The notes under the pieces: model-generated | What the model was told of the DNA's origin: nothing | Database searches by the model: none | Seen by the model: only the letters and a program-made list of their open reading frames with translations | Shown: positions 7,793 through 15,317 of the stretch, one piece after another | How positions within the stretch are numbered: position 1 is the first letter of the stretch | Layout of the letters: every line of letters begins with the position of its first letter | Source of the DNA: Candidatus Woesearchaeota archaeon | GTDB taxonomy: Archaea; Nanobdellota; Nanobdellia; Woesearchaeales; 21-14-0-10-32-9 | Assembly (NCBI GenBank): GCA_003560545.1 | Contig: PWLK01000104.1 | Span: 1-24,424, forward strand | Direction: 5' to 3' | DNA: 24,424 bases | Made by a program: the position numbers and the translations under genes

Positions 7793-7794
7793 TT

Positions 7795-9039
7795 ATGGTG
7801 CAAGACAACCTACAAGGATTCTTCGAAAAATTCCTAAAAAAAGAAACAATCTTCAAAAACAAAAAAGTCCTGCAATCAAACTACATACCAGGAGATATAA
7901 GCCATAGAGACGAACAAATAAACCAAGTAGCACAAGTACTAGCACCAGCACTAAAAAACGACAAACCGAGCAACCTCTTCATATATGGAAAAACAGGCAC
8001 AGGAAAAACACTGGTAACAAAATACGTAGCGGAACAAATGGAAAACCTGGCCAAAGAAAGAGACCTCCCACTACACATCCTGTACATAAACTGCAAGCTC
8101 AAAAAAATCGCGGACACAGAATACAGGCTGATAGCAGAACTAAGCAGGTTCTTCGGAAAAGCAGTACCACCAACAGGACTTCCAACAGACGAAGTATACA
8201 ACATATTCTTCCAAGCCTTGGACCAAAGCGAAAAAGTAATTGTAATAATCCTGGACGAAATAGACCAACTAGTAAGAAAAGCAGGAGACGAGATAATATA
8301 CAACCTGACAAGAATAAACTCAGATCTTAAAAAAACACAGCTAAGCATAGTGGGAATAAGCAACGACTTAATGTTCGCAAACAACATAGACCCCAGGGTG
8401 AAAAGCAGCCTCTCAGAAGAAGAATTATTATTTCCACCATATAACGCAGTACAAATACAAGACATACTAAAAAAAAGAGTTGAACACGCATTCAGGCCAA
8501 AAACAATAGAAGAAGGAGTAATACAAAAATGCGCTGCATACGCAGCAAGAGAGCACGGAGACGCAAGAAGAGCACTAGAACTGCTGAGAGTAGCAGGAGA
8601 ACTATCTGAACGAAAAAACAAGGAAAAAGTAAAAATAGAAAATATAGATGAAGCAGAAGACAAAATAGAAAGAGACAGACTAATAGACATGGTAAAAACA
8701 CACCCTAAACAATTCCAAACAACACTATACCCAATACTCATACTAAACCAAGACAAAAAAAGACAAGTACTAACAGGAGACATCTACGAATTATACAAAA
8801 CAATATGCAATAAAACAGGCCTAAGACCTCTAACACAGAGAAGGGTTTCAGACATAATAGCAGAACTAGACATGCTCGGAATAATAAACGCCAAAGTAAT
8901 AAGCAAAGGCAGATTTGGCAGGACGAGAGAAATAAACGTATCCTTGAGCAAGTCAATAGAAAGAAAAATAGTATCCATACTGGAAGAAGAACTAGGCCTG
9001 AGTGGATCAAAACTAGTAGAAAAACCTGTTCTATACTAA
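7795..9039 (+). CDS. orc1: Orc1/Cdc6 replication initiator
   Basis: This AAA+ initiator binds ORB elements and helps load MCM. The product is 414 aa, the usual length. Walker A is GKTGTGKT (65-72) and Walker B is ILDEIDQL (L153, D154, E155). Sensor 1 is SIVGISNDL, and the region PRVKSSLSEEELLFPPY corresponds to the sensor/initiator-specific segment. AREHGDARRALELLRVA is the sensor 2/lid helix. The C-terminal winged helix (TQRRVSDIIAELDMLGIINA) would read the ORB G string. The start is fixed by the TATA box 27 bp upstream. The codon usage is strongly A/C-rich (7921-7980: A26 C19 G8 T7), in sharp contrast to the end of pheT on the other side of the origin. Confidence 0.97.
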   Translation: MVQDNLQGFFEKFLKKETIFKNKKVLQSNYIPGDISHRDEQINQVAQVLAPALKNDKPSNLFIYGKTGTGKTLVTKYVAEQMENLAKERDLPLHILYINCKLKKIADTEYRLIAELSRFFGKAVPPTGLPTDEVYNIFFQALDQSEKVIVIILDEIDQLVRKAGDEIIYNLTRINSDLKKTQLSIVGISNDLMFANNIDPRVKSSLSEEELLFPPYNAVQIQDILKKRVEHAFRPKTIEEGVIQKCAAYAAREHGDARRALELLRVAGELSERKNKEKVKIENIDEAEDKIERDRLIDMVKTHPKQFQTTLYPILILNQDKKRQVLTGDIYELYKTICNKTGLRPLTQRRVSDIIAELDMLGIINAKVISKGRFGRTREINVSLSKSIERKIVSILEEELGLSGSKLVEKPVLY

Positions 9040-9040
9040 A

Positions 9041-10540
9041 ATGGGCAGCACACTAAATTCCCTTATAGAAAAAGGAGTACTTGTAAGCCCTGAACTAATT
9101 GAAAAAGAAGTAGATGAAGAATTAGTCAAAGAAATAACAGAATTCTTCGGGGACAGCCTCGACTACCTAGATGAAGAAATAATAAATAATTTCAAAAAAC
9201 AAAAACAGGAAAACGAAAAAGAAAGCCCTGTAACCATAATACAAACATATAACAACCCCCCCAAAAAAAGAACTTACCAAGACTTTGTCAAAGTCTTCAA
9301 CAACCGCTACGACAACATAGCCAGCATACTAAGAACGAGAAGAGAGCTTGAAGGCACAACCACAATATCACGATTAAAAGACATGCAGAACGAAAGAGTT
9401 TCAATAATAGGAATGATACAAGACAAAAACTACACGAAAAATCAAGCGATAATACTAAAACTAGAAGACCCTACAGGAATAACAACAGTCATAATAAGAA
9501 AAGACGACAACAACAAAGAATTATATGAAACGGCAAACGACTTAGTCCTTGACGAAATAATAGGTGTAACAGGAAGGACTGCTAAAGACGCAGTATTCGC
9601 AGACAAAATAATATTCCCAGAAATACCATTAAACAAAGAACTAAAAAAAGGCAGGGAAGAAGAATACCTTGTATGCCTAGGAGACACGCATTTCGGTTCA
9701 AACGTGTTCATGGAAAAAGAATTCAAAAAATTCATAGACTGGATAAACGGCAGGGTGGGAAGTGAAGAGCAAAAAAACATTGCAAAAAAAGTAAAATACC
9801 TCGTTCTCACAGGAGACATAGTAGAAGGAGTAGGAGTATACCCTTCACAGGAAGAAGATCTTGAAATAAAAGACATTACAGAACAATACGAGGAAGCCGC
9901 GAGATGGATAAAACAAATACCAAGCCATATACACATAATAATAACAACAGGAAACCATGACGCAGGCCGATTATCCGAGCCCCAAGAGCCGCCGCCAATA
10001 GAATTCTCTAAATCATTATGGGAAATCCCTAACGTAACAATGATAAGCAACCCAGGATATGTAAATATAGGAAAAACAAAAGACTTCCCTGGATTCGACT
10101 TATTATTATACCATGGAGGATCTTTAATATATTACGCTGATAACATACCAAGCATAAGAAGCCTTGGAGGCCAAAAAAGATCTGACTTAATCATGAAATT
10201 CTTATTACAAAGAAGGCATTTAGCACCAACACACGGAAGCACTTTGTACCTTCCAGATGCAGAGAAAGACTACTTGCTAATAGACTTAGTCCCTGACTTT
10301 TTCATAACAGGACACATACACCGGTCAAGCGTCTCAGAATACAGAGGTGTGAGTATGATAAACGCGTCTTGCTGGACAGAAACAACAGATGACCAAGTAA
10401 AAAGAGGATTAGAACCTTTGCCAGCAAGAGTTACTTTGATAAACCTAAAAACAAGACAGCCAAAAATAATGAATTACCTTGGAAAAGAAGCCAAAGAAAA
10501 AGAAAAGGAAAAAGCCAAGCAGGCAAAGCAACTAGACTAA
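9041..10540 (+). CDS. polB: DNA polymerase D small subunit (DP1), 3'-5' exonuclease
   Basis: This is the proofreading subunit of the archaeal replicative polymerase PolD, 499 aa. The N-terminal part (1 to about 100) is a helical/linker region. An OB-fold follows (RVSIIGMIQDKNYTKNQ, VIGVTGR-like segment IIGVTGRTAKDAV). The calcineurin-like phosphodiesterase carries its metal ligands in GDTHFGS (214-220), TGDIVEGVG, TGNHDAG (303-309) and GHIHRS (424-429). All metal-binding motifs are intact, so exonuclease activity is expected. It begins 1 nt after the orc1 stop, so the genes form one operon. The tail is lysine/glutamate/alanine-rich. Leucine-rich interaction motifs for PCNA were not evident. 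Confidence 0.96.
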   Translation: MGSTLNSLIEKGVLVSPELIEKEVDEELVKEITEFFGDSLDYLDEEIINNFKKQKQENEKESPVTIIQTYNNPPKKRTYQDFVKVFNNRYDNIASILRTRRELEGTTTISRLKDMQNERVSIIGMIQDKNYTKNQAIILKLEDPTGITTVIIRKDDNNKELYETANDLVLDEIIGVTGRTAKDAVFADKIIFPEIPLNKELKKGREEEYLVCLGDTHFGSNVFMEKEFKKFIDWINGRVGSEEQKNIAKKVKYLVLTGDIVEGVGVYPSQEEDLEIKDITEQYEEAARWIKQIPSHIHIIITTGNHDAGRLSEPQEPPPIEFSKSLWEIPNVTMISNPGYVNIGKTKDFPGFDLLLYHGGSLIYYADNIPSIRSLGGQKRSDLIMKFLLQRRHLAPTHGSTLYLPDAEKDYLLIDLVPDFFITGHIHRSSVSEYRGVSMINASCWTETTDDQVKRGLEPLPARVTLINLKTRQPKIMNYLGKEAKEKEKEKAKQAKQLD

Positions 10541-10544
10541 AAAA

Positions 10545-13500
10545 ATGGAAGCAAGCAAGCAAACAGAACAGTACTTCAAATACTTAAAAGATGAATCTTT
10601 AAGAATATACAAAATAGCTGGGGAAGCAAGAAAGAAAGGCCTTGACCCCGAAGAATACGTCGAGGTAAAGCTAGCAGAAAACCTTGCTGAAAGAGTAATA
10701 GGCCTGATAAGCGCCGTAGCACCCCAGCTAGGAGAGACAAACGCGATTAACAGGATAATGGAATTAGAAAAGCAATACGGCGCACTTGACTGGAGAGTAG
10801 CATTCCAGATAGCATTAGAGATCGCACAAGAGAAGCATTCAGAGTTTAAAGACAAGAAAGAAGCAATGGAGATAGGGATACGAACAGGCTTTGCGTACGT
10901 AACCCTTGGAGTTGTCTCTGCTCCATTGGAAGGCTTTACAAACCTTGAAATAAAAAACAGGAGGGATGGAAAAGGAGAATACTTCTGTCTTAACTACGCA
11001 GGACCTGTACGAGCCGCAGGAGGCACAGCCGCCGCGGTTTCCGTGCTAATCGCTGACTACGTGCGCAAGCACATGGGGTACGCTGAATACGACCCGGACG
11101 ATAAAGAAGTCAAAAGGTGCCAGGCAGAACTAGAAGATTACCATGAATACGTTGCAAACCTACAATATTTTCCGAGCAAAAACGAAAGCGAGTTCTTAAT
11201 GAAACACGTCCCTGTGGAGATAAGCGGGGATCCATCAGAGAAATACGAGGTAAGCAGCGCGTTACTCAAAGACCTCCCAAGAATACCCACGAATAACTTG
11301 AGAAGCGGGTACTGCCTCATTCACAGCGCTTGCATACCATTAAAAGCGCCAAAACTATGGGCAAAACTCGATAAATGGGGAAAAGAAATGAATATGGATC
11401 ATTGGAATTTCCTTAAAGAATTCCTGGAAATCCAATCCCAAGCAAAAACAAAAGGAAAAAAGAAAAAAGAAGAAGCAAAAATACTTCCTGACTACACGTA
11501 CATCTCCGACTTAGTAGGAGGCAGGCCAGTCCTAGGACACCCTATGAAGCAAGGAGCTCTAAGGCTTAGGTACGGGCGTTCAAGGGCTTCAGGTTTTTCC
11601 TCACAAGCAATTCATCCTGCCACGATGCATGTTACTAACGGGTTCGTGGCAATAGGCACACAGCTCAAAGTTGAAAGGCCTGGAAAAGCAGCAGCATTCT
11701 CAAGCTGCGACACAATAGAAGGGCCTGTTGTTAAGCTGAAAAACGGCGATGTAAAACTCATTGAAACAGAGGAAGAAGCTAAAGAAATAAAGGACGATGT
11801 CCTCGAAATATTATACACAGGAGACGTCCTCATAAATTATGGGGATTTCCATGACAGGAATCACAAATTAGTCCCGGTAGGTTACTGCCAGGAAATATGG
11901 ATACAGGAACTTGAAGAAGCAGCAAACAAGATTCATTGGACTATAGACCCAGAAAAAATATCTGACTTAATACCTATAGACTCTGATAAAATATGGGCTT
12001 TGATAAAAAGACCTTTGAAAACAAAAACAAGCTTTGAAGCCGCCCTGGAAATCAGTAAAGCACTAGAAATACCATTACACCCTATTTACACATACCACTG
12101 GAATGCTATAAGCAACGAAGAACTAGTTCTTCTAAGGAAATGGGTTAAAACAGGGAAGAAAGAAAAAGATCTTGTTATCCCTCTAAAAAAAGAAAAAAGG
12201 TTCTTAGAATTAATAGGATTGCCTCACAAGCAGAAAGGAAGCGAAAGCGTCATAATAGAGAAAGGCCACTCTGAAGCTTTATTGCACTGCCTGTCCACAA
12301 TGCTGCCTGAAGCTGAAGCAGAAAAAAAGATAAGGAATTCAAATACAACGCTGGAAGCAGTAAATGAACTGTCCTTCGTAAAAATAAAAGACAAGTCCGG
12401 GACATTCATAGGGTCGAGGATGGGGCGTCCTGAGAAAGCCAAGATGAGAAAGCTAACAGGAAGCCCTCACGTATTATTCCCTGTCGGAGAGCAAGGAGGA
12501 CGGCTGAGAAGCTTCCAGGCGGCCATGGAAGCCGGCAAACTAGTTGCAGACATACAATTGTTCAAATGCGAATGCGGGAACAAAACTCCTTTTAAGGTAT
12601 GTGAGAAATGCTCTTCAAAGACAAAATTAATCAGGCACTGCAATATTTGTGGGGAGACAGAAGGCTGCGATCATAACAGCCTTTCATATACCAAGGCAAC
12701 TATGAACGTAAAGCAGTTAATAGAATCTTTAAAGAAAAACCTTGGAACAAAAATACTTCCTGACCTTATAAAAGGTGTGAGAGGAACAAGCAATAAAGAG
12801 CATGTCTCGGAACACTTAATTAAAGGAATACTACGGGCGAAACACAACTTGTCTGTTAACAAGGACGGAACTATTAGGTATGACACTTCAGAGTTAGCAT
12901 TAACCCATTTCAAGCCTTCAGAGATAGGAACAAGTGTTGAAAAGCTTAAAGAAATGGGTTACGAAAAAGACATACATGGAAAGCCTTTGATGGATGAAAA
13001 TCAAGTGGTTGAATTAAAAGTACAAGATATTGTGCTGCCGTGCTCTCCTTTAAGCCCTGATGAGCCAGCGGATGAAGTGCTTTTCCGGACAGCTAATTTC
13101 GTGGATGAGGAGCTTGAAAAAGTCTACGGGTTAAAAACTTTTTATAATTTAAAATCGAAAGAGGACTTGGTAGGGCACTTGGCAGTAGGTCTTGCACCTC
13201 ATACTTCTGCAGGAATAATAATAAGGATAATAGGGTTTTCGAAAACACAAGGATTTTTTGCACATCCTTACGTGCACGCGGCGATGAGGCGTGATTGTGA
13301 TGGTGATGAATCATGTATCTCTCTTTTAATGGATTCTTTCCTTAATTTTTCAAAGAAATACCTGCCTTCTAGCAGGGGGAGCACGATGGATGCTCCTTTG
13401 GTTCTTACTTCGAAGATTATTCCCACTGAAGTAGATGATATGATATTCAATGTTGATGTGGCTTGGAAGTATCCTTTGTCGTTGTACAGGGCTGCTGAAG

Positions 13501-14054
13501 AATACAAGCCTACAAGCACTGTGAAAATAAAAAGAATAGCGCATGCTCTTGGTACTGAAGACCAATACGAGAATATAGGGTTTACACACGATGTTTCAAG
13601 TATTAATCATGGCGTTCTTTGTTCTGCTTACAAGTTGCTTCCAAGCATGGCTGATAAGGTGAGGGAGCAGATGGATGTGGCTGTGAAGATAAGGGCTGTT
13701 GACCAGAAAGATGTTGCTAAGCTGGTTATTAACAAGCACTTCATAAGGGATACAAAGGGTAATCTTAGAAAATTTTCTTTGCAGCAGTTCAGGTGTGTTA
13801 ATTGTAACGAGAAGTACAGGAGACCTCCTTTAATAGGGAGTTGTTCTAATTGTAATGGTAAGATTATTTTTACTATTACTGAAGGCAGTATTATAAAATA
13901 TCTTGGATACATGCTTGATCTTGCTGATAAATACGAGATTGATATTTATACAAGGCAAGTGATTGAGCTTACCAGGACTAGGATTGAAGGTGTTTTTGGT
14001 AAGGAGAAAGAAGTTCAGAAAGGCCTGGATTCATGGCTTTCTACTACTGCATAA
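10545..14054 (+). CDS. polC: DNA polymerase D large subunit (DP2), catalytic
   Basis: This is the catalytic subunit of PolD, 1169 aa, which has a two-barrel active site like that of RNA polymerases. The catalytic motif is RRDCDGDES, with D919 and D921 as the expected magnesium ligands, followed by NFSKKYLPSSRGSTMDAPLV. Zinc-binding clusters begin at C675 (CECG...CEKC...CNIC) and C1084 (CVNC...CSNC). The N terminus contains the family block YAGPVRAAGGTAAAVSVLIA. The C terminus, QKGLDSWL (1158-1165), fits the PCNA-interacting consensus Q-x-x-L-x-x-aromatic-L. No intein is present, although DP2 carries one in several other archaea. It starts 4 nt after DP1. Its last third becomes G/T-rich compared with its start. 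Confidence 0.97.
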   Translation: MEASKQTEQYFKYLKDESLRIYKIAGEARKKGLDPEEYVEVKLAENLAERVIGLISAVAPQLGETNAINRIMELEKQYGALDWRVAFQIALEIAQEKHSEFKDKKEAMEIGIRTGFAYVTLGVVSAPLEGFTNLEIKNRRDGKGEYFCLNYAGPVRAAGGTAAAVSVLIADYVRKHMGYAEYDPDDKEVKRCQAELEDYHEYVANLQYFPSKNESEFLMKHVPVEISGDPSEKYEVSSALLKDLPRIPTNNLRSGYCLIHSACIPLKAPKLWAKLDKWGKEMNMDHWNFLKEFLEIQSQAKTKGKKKKEEAKILPDYTYISDLVGGRPVLGHPMKQGALRLRYGRSRASGFSSQAIHPATMHVTNGFVAIGTQLKVERPGKAAAFSSCDTIEGPVVKLKNGDVKLIETEEEAKEIKDDVLEILYTGDVLINYGDFHDRNHKLVPVGYCQEIWIQELEEAANKIHWTIDPEKISDLIPIDSDKIWALIKRPLKTKTSFEAALEISKALEIPLHPIYTYHWNAISNEELVLLRKWVKTGKKEKDLVIPLKKEKRFLELIGLPHKQKGSESVIIEKGHSEALLHCLSTMLPEAEAEKKIRNSNTTLEAVNELSFVKIKDKSGTFIGSRMGRPEKAKMRKLTGSPHVLFPVGEQGGRLRSFQAAMEAGKLVADIQLFKCECGNKTPFKVCEKCSSKTKLIRHCNICGETEGCDHNSLSYTKATMNVKQLIESLKKNLGTKILPDLIKGVRGTSNKEHVSEHLIKGILRAKHNLSVNKDGTIRYDTSELALTHFKPSEIGTSVEKLKEMGYEKDIHGKPLMDENQVVELKVQDIVLPCSPLSPDEPADEVLFRTANFVDEELEKVYGLKTFYNLKSKEDLVGHLAVGLAPHTSAGIIIRIIGFSKTQGFFAHPYVHAAMRRDCDGDESCISLLMDSFLNFSKKYLPSSRGSTMDAPLVLTSKIIPTEVDDMIFNVDVAWKYPLSLYRAAEEYKPTSTVKIKRIAHALGTEDQYENIGFTHDVSSINHGVLCSAYKLLPSMADKVREQMDVAVKIRAVDQKDVAKLVINKHFIRDTKGNLRKFSLQQFRCVNCNEKYRRPPLIGSCSNCNGKIIFTITEGSIIKYLGYMLDLADKYEIDIYTRQVIELTRTRIEGVFGKEKEVQKGLDSWLSTTA

Positions 14055-14055
14055 A

Positions 14056-14463
14056 TCATATTTTTGCGTAGAAGCTATGCCTTGCACCGCACACCTGGCA
14101 TTTTATGTAGTATATGTCTCCTTCCTTGCTCATCTTCGTGTCGGGTTTTCCGCATTCTTTGCAGAACACGAATTCTTCTGCGTACGACCCTATTTTCTCA
14201 TTTATCTTAGGAGCGGGTATTTTTGATCCGAATATGACTGCTTGTCCCCTGAAATTTCCCGGGGTTGCGAGTTCTTTCAAGACGTATTTTAGGAGGTGTT
14301 GCTGGTTCCTGCCAAGGGTGCTTGCTATCTGGGTGAAGTTGCTGATTATTGTTTTATTACCTTCTATTCTTCCTTTTACTTTTGGTATTTCAAACCTTTC
14401 TTTCCCAGCTACAGGCTCAGGGAGGTGTTCCTTGGCTTCTTTCAGCATCTTCTCATAATCCAT
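14056..14463 (-). CDS. eif2b: Translation initiation factor aIF2 subunit beta
   Basis: This is a subunit of the heterotrimeric factor that brings initiator Met-tRNA to the small ribosomal subunit. The product is 135 aa, the archaeal length. The core alpha-beta domain contains TIISNFTQIASTLGRNQQHL and NFRGQAVIFGSKIP. The C-terminal zinc ribbon has C101, C104, C122 and C125 in CKECGKPDT...CQVCGARHSF. It is convergent with polC, with the two stop codons 1 nt apart. The promoter is a minus-strand AAATATAAAAA at about 14485-14495, which is 27 bp upstream of the start and suggests a leaderless transcript. Confidence 0.95.
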   Translation of the reverse strand: MDYEKMLKEAKEHLPEPVAGKERFEIPKVKGRIEGNKTIISNFTQIASTLGRNQQHLLKYVLKELATPGNFRGQAVIFGSKIPAPKINEKIGSYAEEFVFCKECGKPDTKMSKEGDIYYIKCQVCGARHSFYAKI

Positions 14464-14484
14464 GTTTTCCTCGTATTCACGCTC

Positions 14485-14527
14485 TTTTTATATTTCTTTG
14501 CCTTTTTTTCCACAAACTTTAAATAAA
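14485..14527. promoter_or_regulatory. Divergent promoter pair (aIF2-beta / structured leader)
   Basis: A minus-strand TATA box (14485-14495, AAATATAAAAA) serves aIF2-beta. A plus-strand TTTAAATAAA (14518-14527) points the other way and predicts transcription start at about 14547-14550, at the beginning of the foldable region and at the ATG of a 29-codon ORF. Confidence 0.5.
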
Positions 14528-14539
14528 ACTTGTTCGTAG

Positions 14540-14712
14540 GTGTTTGTTATGAGCGCAGTTCCTAGGATGGATTGGTATACAACAGTCCTAGTTGATATGC
14601 TGTGCTTCAAACACAAGATTAAGCCTTGCGTGTTATGAGCCCTTACTTTTTGTTCCGGGTTTGTAATGCGCGTGCAAAGGCTGATTAGTTCTTTGACGTT
14701 TCAAACCCGGTA
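14540..14712 (+). ncRNA. Candidate structured RNA or structured mRNA leader
   Basis: Several pairings are visible by eye. GTGTTTG (14540-14546) pairs with CAAACAC (14608-14614). GAGCGCAG (14551-14558) pairs with CTGTGCTT (14600-14607). CTAGGA (14562-14567) pairs with TCCTAG (14586-14591). Further on, CCGGGTTTG (14655-14663) pairs perfectly with CAAACCCGG (14702-14710) around an inner CAAAG/CTTTG stem. An alternative hairpin AACACAAG (14610-14617) with CTTGcgTGTT (14625-14634) would compete with the first stem. I recognise no known RNA class: no tRNA, SRP RNA, RNase P RNA or C/D box signature. It could be an independent RNA or a cis-regulatory leader of the gene at 14760. Confidence 0.4.
14549..14638 (+). 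CDS. Possible leaderless 29-codon ORF within the structured region
   Basis: ATG at 14549 opens a 29-aa frame (MSAVPRMDWYTTVLVDMLCF, then KHKIKPCVL). A TATA box at 14518-14527 sits at the right distance for a leaderless message. Its TGA overlaps another ATG (14635) in an ATGA arrangement; that second frame has only 17 codons. The peptide has two cysteines and no recognisable family. It may be incidental to the RNA structure, so confidence is low. Confidence 0.2.
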   Translation: MSAVPRMDWYTTVLVDMLCFKHKIKPCVL

Positions 14713-14759
14713 CTTGTGAGTGTTCTGACATGCTTGGTATGCCATTGGAGGTGGTGAAG

Positions 14760-15107
14760 ATGCCAGAGTGTGTGTTGTGCAGGGAGGCCGTGACGAACCC
14801 GGTTTGCCCTGATTGCCTCGCAGAACAGGTTGCTGCGTGGCTGGGTGAGCGAGAGCCAGGCCTTTTAAGCGAGTTAAGGGTTAGGACGAGGCAGATGAGC
14901 CTGCACTTGTTTGATGAGGATAAGTGTGTTATTTGCTTTAAGGGTATGGATATCTGTGCTTACTGTTACACTGAGCACATTTTTGACTGGCTGAAAACCA
15001 CGAAGAACTTGGAGCTTGTGAATGGTTTTCTTTCTGCGTTTCATTTCGACTTGGAAAGGAAAGGTTATGTTAAGCGTGCAGAGGAAGAGGGTTTTGTTTT
15101 AGCCTGA
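14760..15107 (+). CDS. Four-CxxC zinc-ribbon-like protein of unknown function
   Basis: The product is 115 aa from ATG 14760. It carries two pairs of CxxC motifs: C4/C7 with C16/C19 (CVLC, CPDC) and C56/C59 with C66/C69 (CVIC, CAYC), which suggests two zinc-binding knuckles. Each is followed by a helical segment (LAEQVAAWLGE; TEHIFDWLKTT), so it looks like an internal duplication of Zn-knuckle plus helix. An upstream in-frame ATG at 14730 exists, but GGAGGTGGTG at 14747-14756 supports the later start. The gene is unusually G-rich (14821-14880 holds G24 C11, 58% GC) compared with its neighbours, which points to recent acquisition or a different mutational history. I do not recognise a named family. 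Confidence 0.75.
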   Translation: MPECVLCREAVTNPVCPDCLAEQVAAWLGEREPGLLSELRVRTRQMSLHLFDEDKCVICFKGMDICAYCYTEHIFDWLKTTKNLELVNGFLSAFHFDLERKGYVKRAEEEGFVLA

Positions 15108-15123
15108 TTTTTTTCTTTTTTTA
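15108..15123 (+). terminator. T-rich terminator after the CxxC gene
   Basis: Two oligo-T tracts follow the stop codon directly, matching the intrinsic T-tract termination used by archaeal RNA polymerase. Confidence 0.45.
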
Positions 15124-15131
15124 TCCAAAAA

Positions 15132-15156
15132 TTATTTTCTATATTGTAGTTATTTC
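15132..15156 (+). repeat. Intergenic repeat element, copy R2
   Basis: It contains TTTTCTATATTGTAGTTATT and is the copy closest to the deduced consensus. It matches R1 and R3 at 23 of 25 positions each. Together with R4 it forms an inverted pair about 20 bp apart. Confidence 0.5.
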
Positions 15157-15176
15157 GGGTTTTAGACGGTTGTTTT

Positions 15177-15200
15177 TTATCTACATTATAGAAGAAAAAT
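15177..15200 (-). repeat. Intergenic repeat element, copy R4
   Basis: On the minus strand it contains TTCTTCTATAATGTAGATAA, sharing the CTATA-x-TGTAG core with R2 but diverged on both flanks. It is oriented opposite to R2. Confidence 0.4.
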
Positions 15201-15209
15201 CACAATACA

Positions 15210-15230
15210 TTCCACAAGAAACAAAGGGGT
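15210..15230 (+). promoter_or_regulatory. ORB-like element (ORB4)
   Basis: TTCCACAAGAAAC is followed by AAAGGGGT. The G string matches the origin ORBs exactly (AAAGGGGT), and the dyad is imperfect (TTCC...AGAA). Confidence 0.65.
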
Positions 15231-15294
15231 CTGATTCGTATACTGGTGTACTTAGAATCGATTTTTTTTCGTCCAGAAACCCTCTACTCATAAA

Positions 15295-15317
15295 TCTCCA
15301 CAGGAAATAAAGGGGGT
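15295..15317 (+). promoter_or_regulatory. ORB-like element (ORB5)
   Basis: TCTCCACAGGAAATAAAGGG, then GGT. GGAAATAAAGGGG is identical to ORB2 at the origin. It has the same orientation as ORB4, about 85 bp away (roughly eight helical turns). Confidence 0.7.

Larger units (their letters stand above)
7148..7794. other. Candidate replication origin (oriC)
   Basis: This 647-nt gap has no credible gene. It is extremely A+T-rich (7441-7500 holds four G and no C) and is bounded by two inverted ORB-like elements (7150-7173 and 7658-7681). It lies immediately upstream of orc1/cdc6, the classic location for an archaeal origin. The strand asymmetry flips within it: 7201-7260 has T36 against A14, while 7561-7620 has A34 against T14. 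The A+T-rich core between the ORBs would be the duplex-unwinding element. The sequence features are seen; origin function follows from known archaeal origin structure and is inferred. Confidence 0.8.

Noticed and set aside
7677..7907. A 76-codon plus-strand frame beginning inside ORB2 and running into orc1.
   Set aside because: It is out of frame with orc1, starts in the ORB G string, and its product is a lysine/arginine-rich shadow of orc1. It has no promoter.
10545..14054. A possible intein in the polymerase D large subunit.
   Set aside because: The catalytic motif and flanking blocks are continuous, and the 1169-aa length is normal for an intein-free DP2.
14655..14710. The CCGGGTTTG hairpin as a tRNA acceptor stem or an H/ACA guide RNA.
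   Set aside because: The stem encloses only 38 nt with no D, anticodon or T arm, and no ACA follows the lower stem at the required distance.
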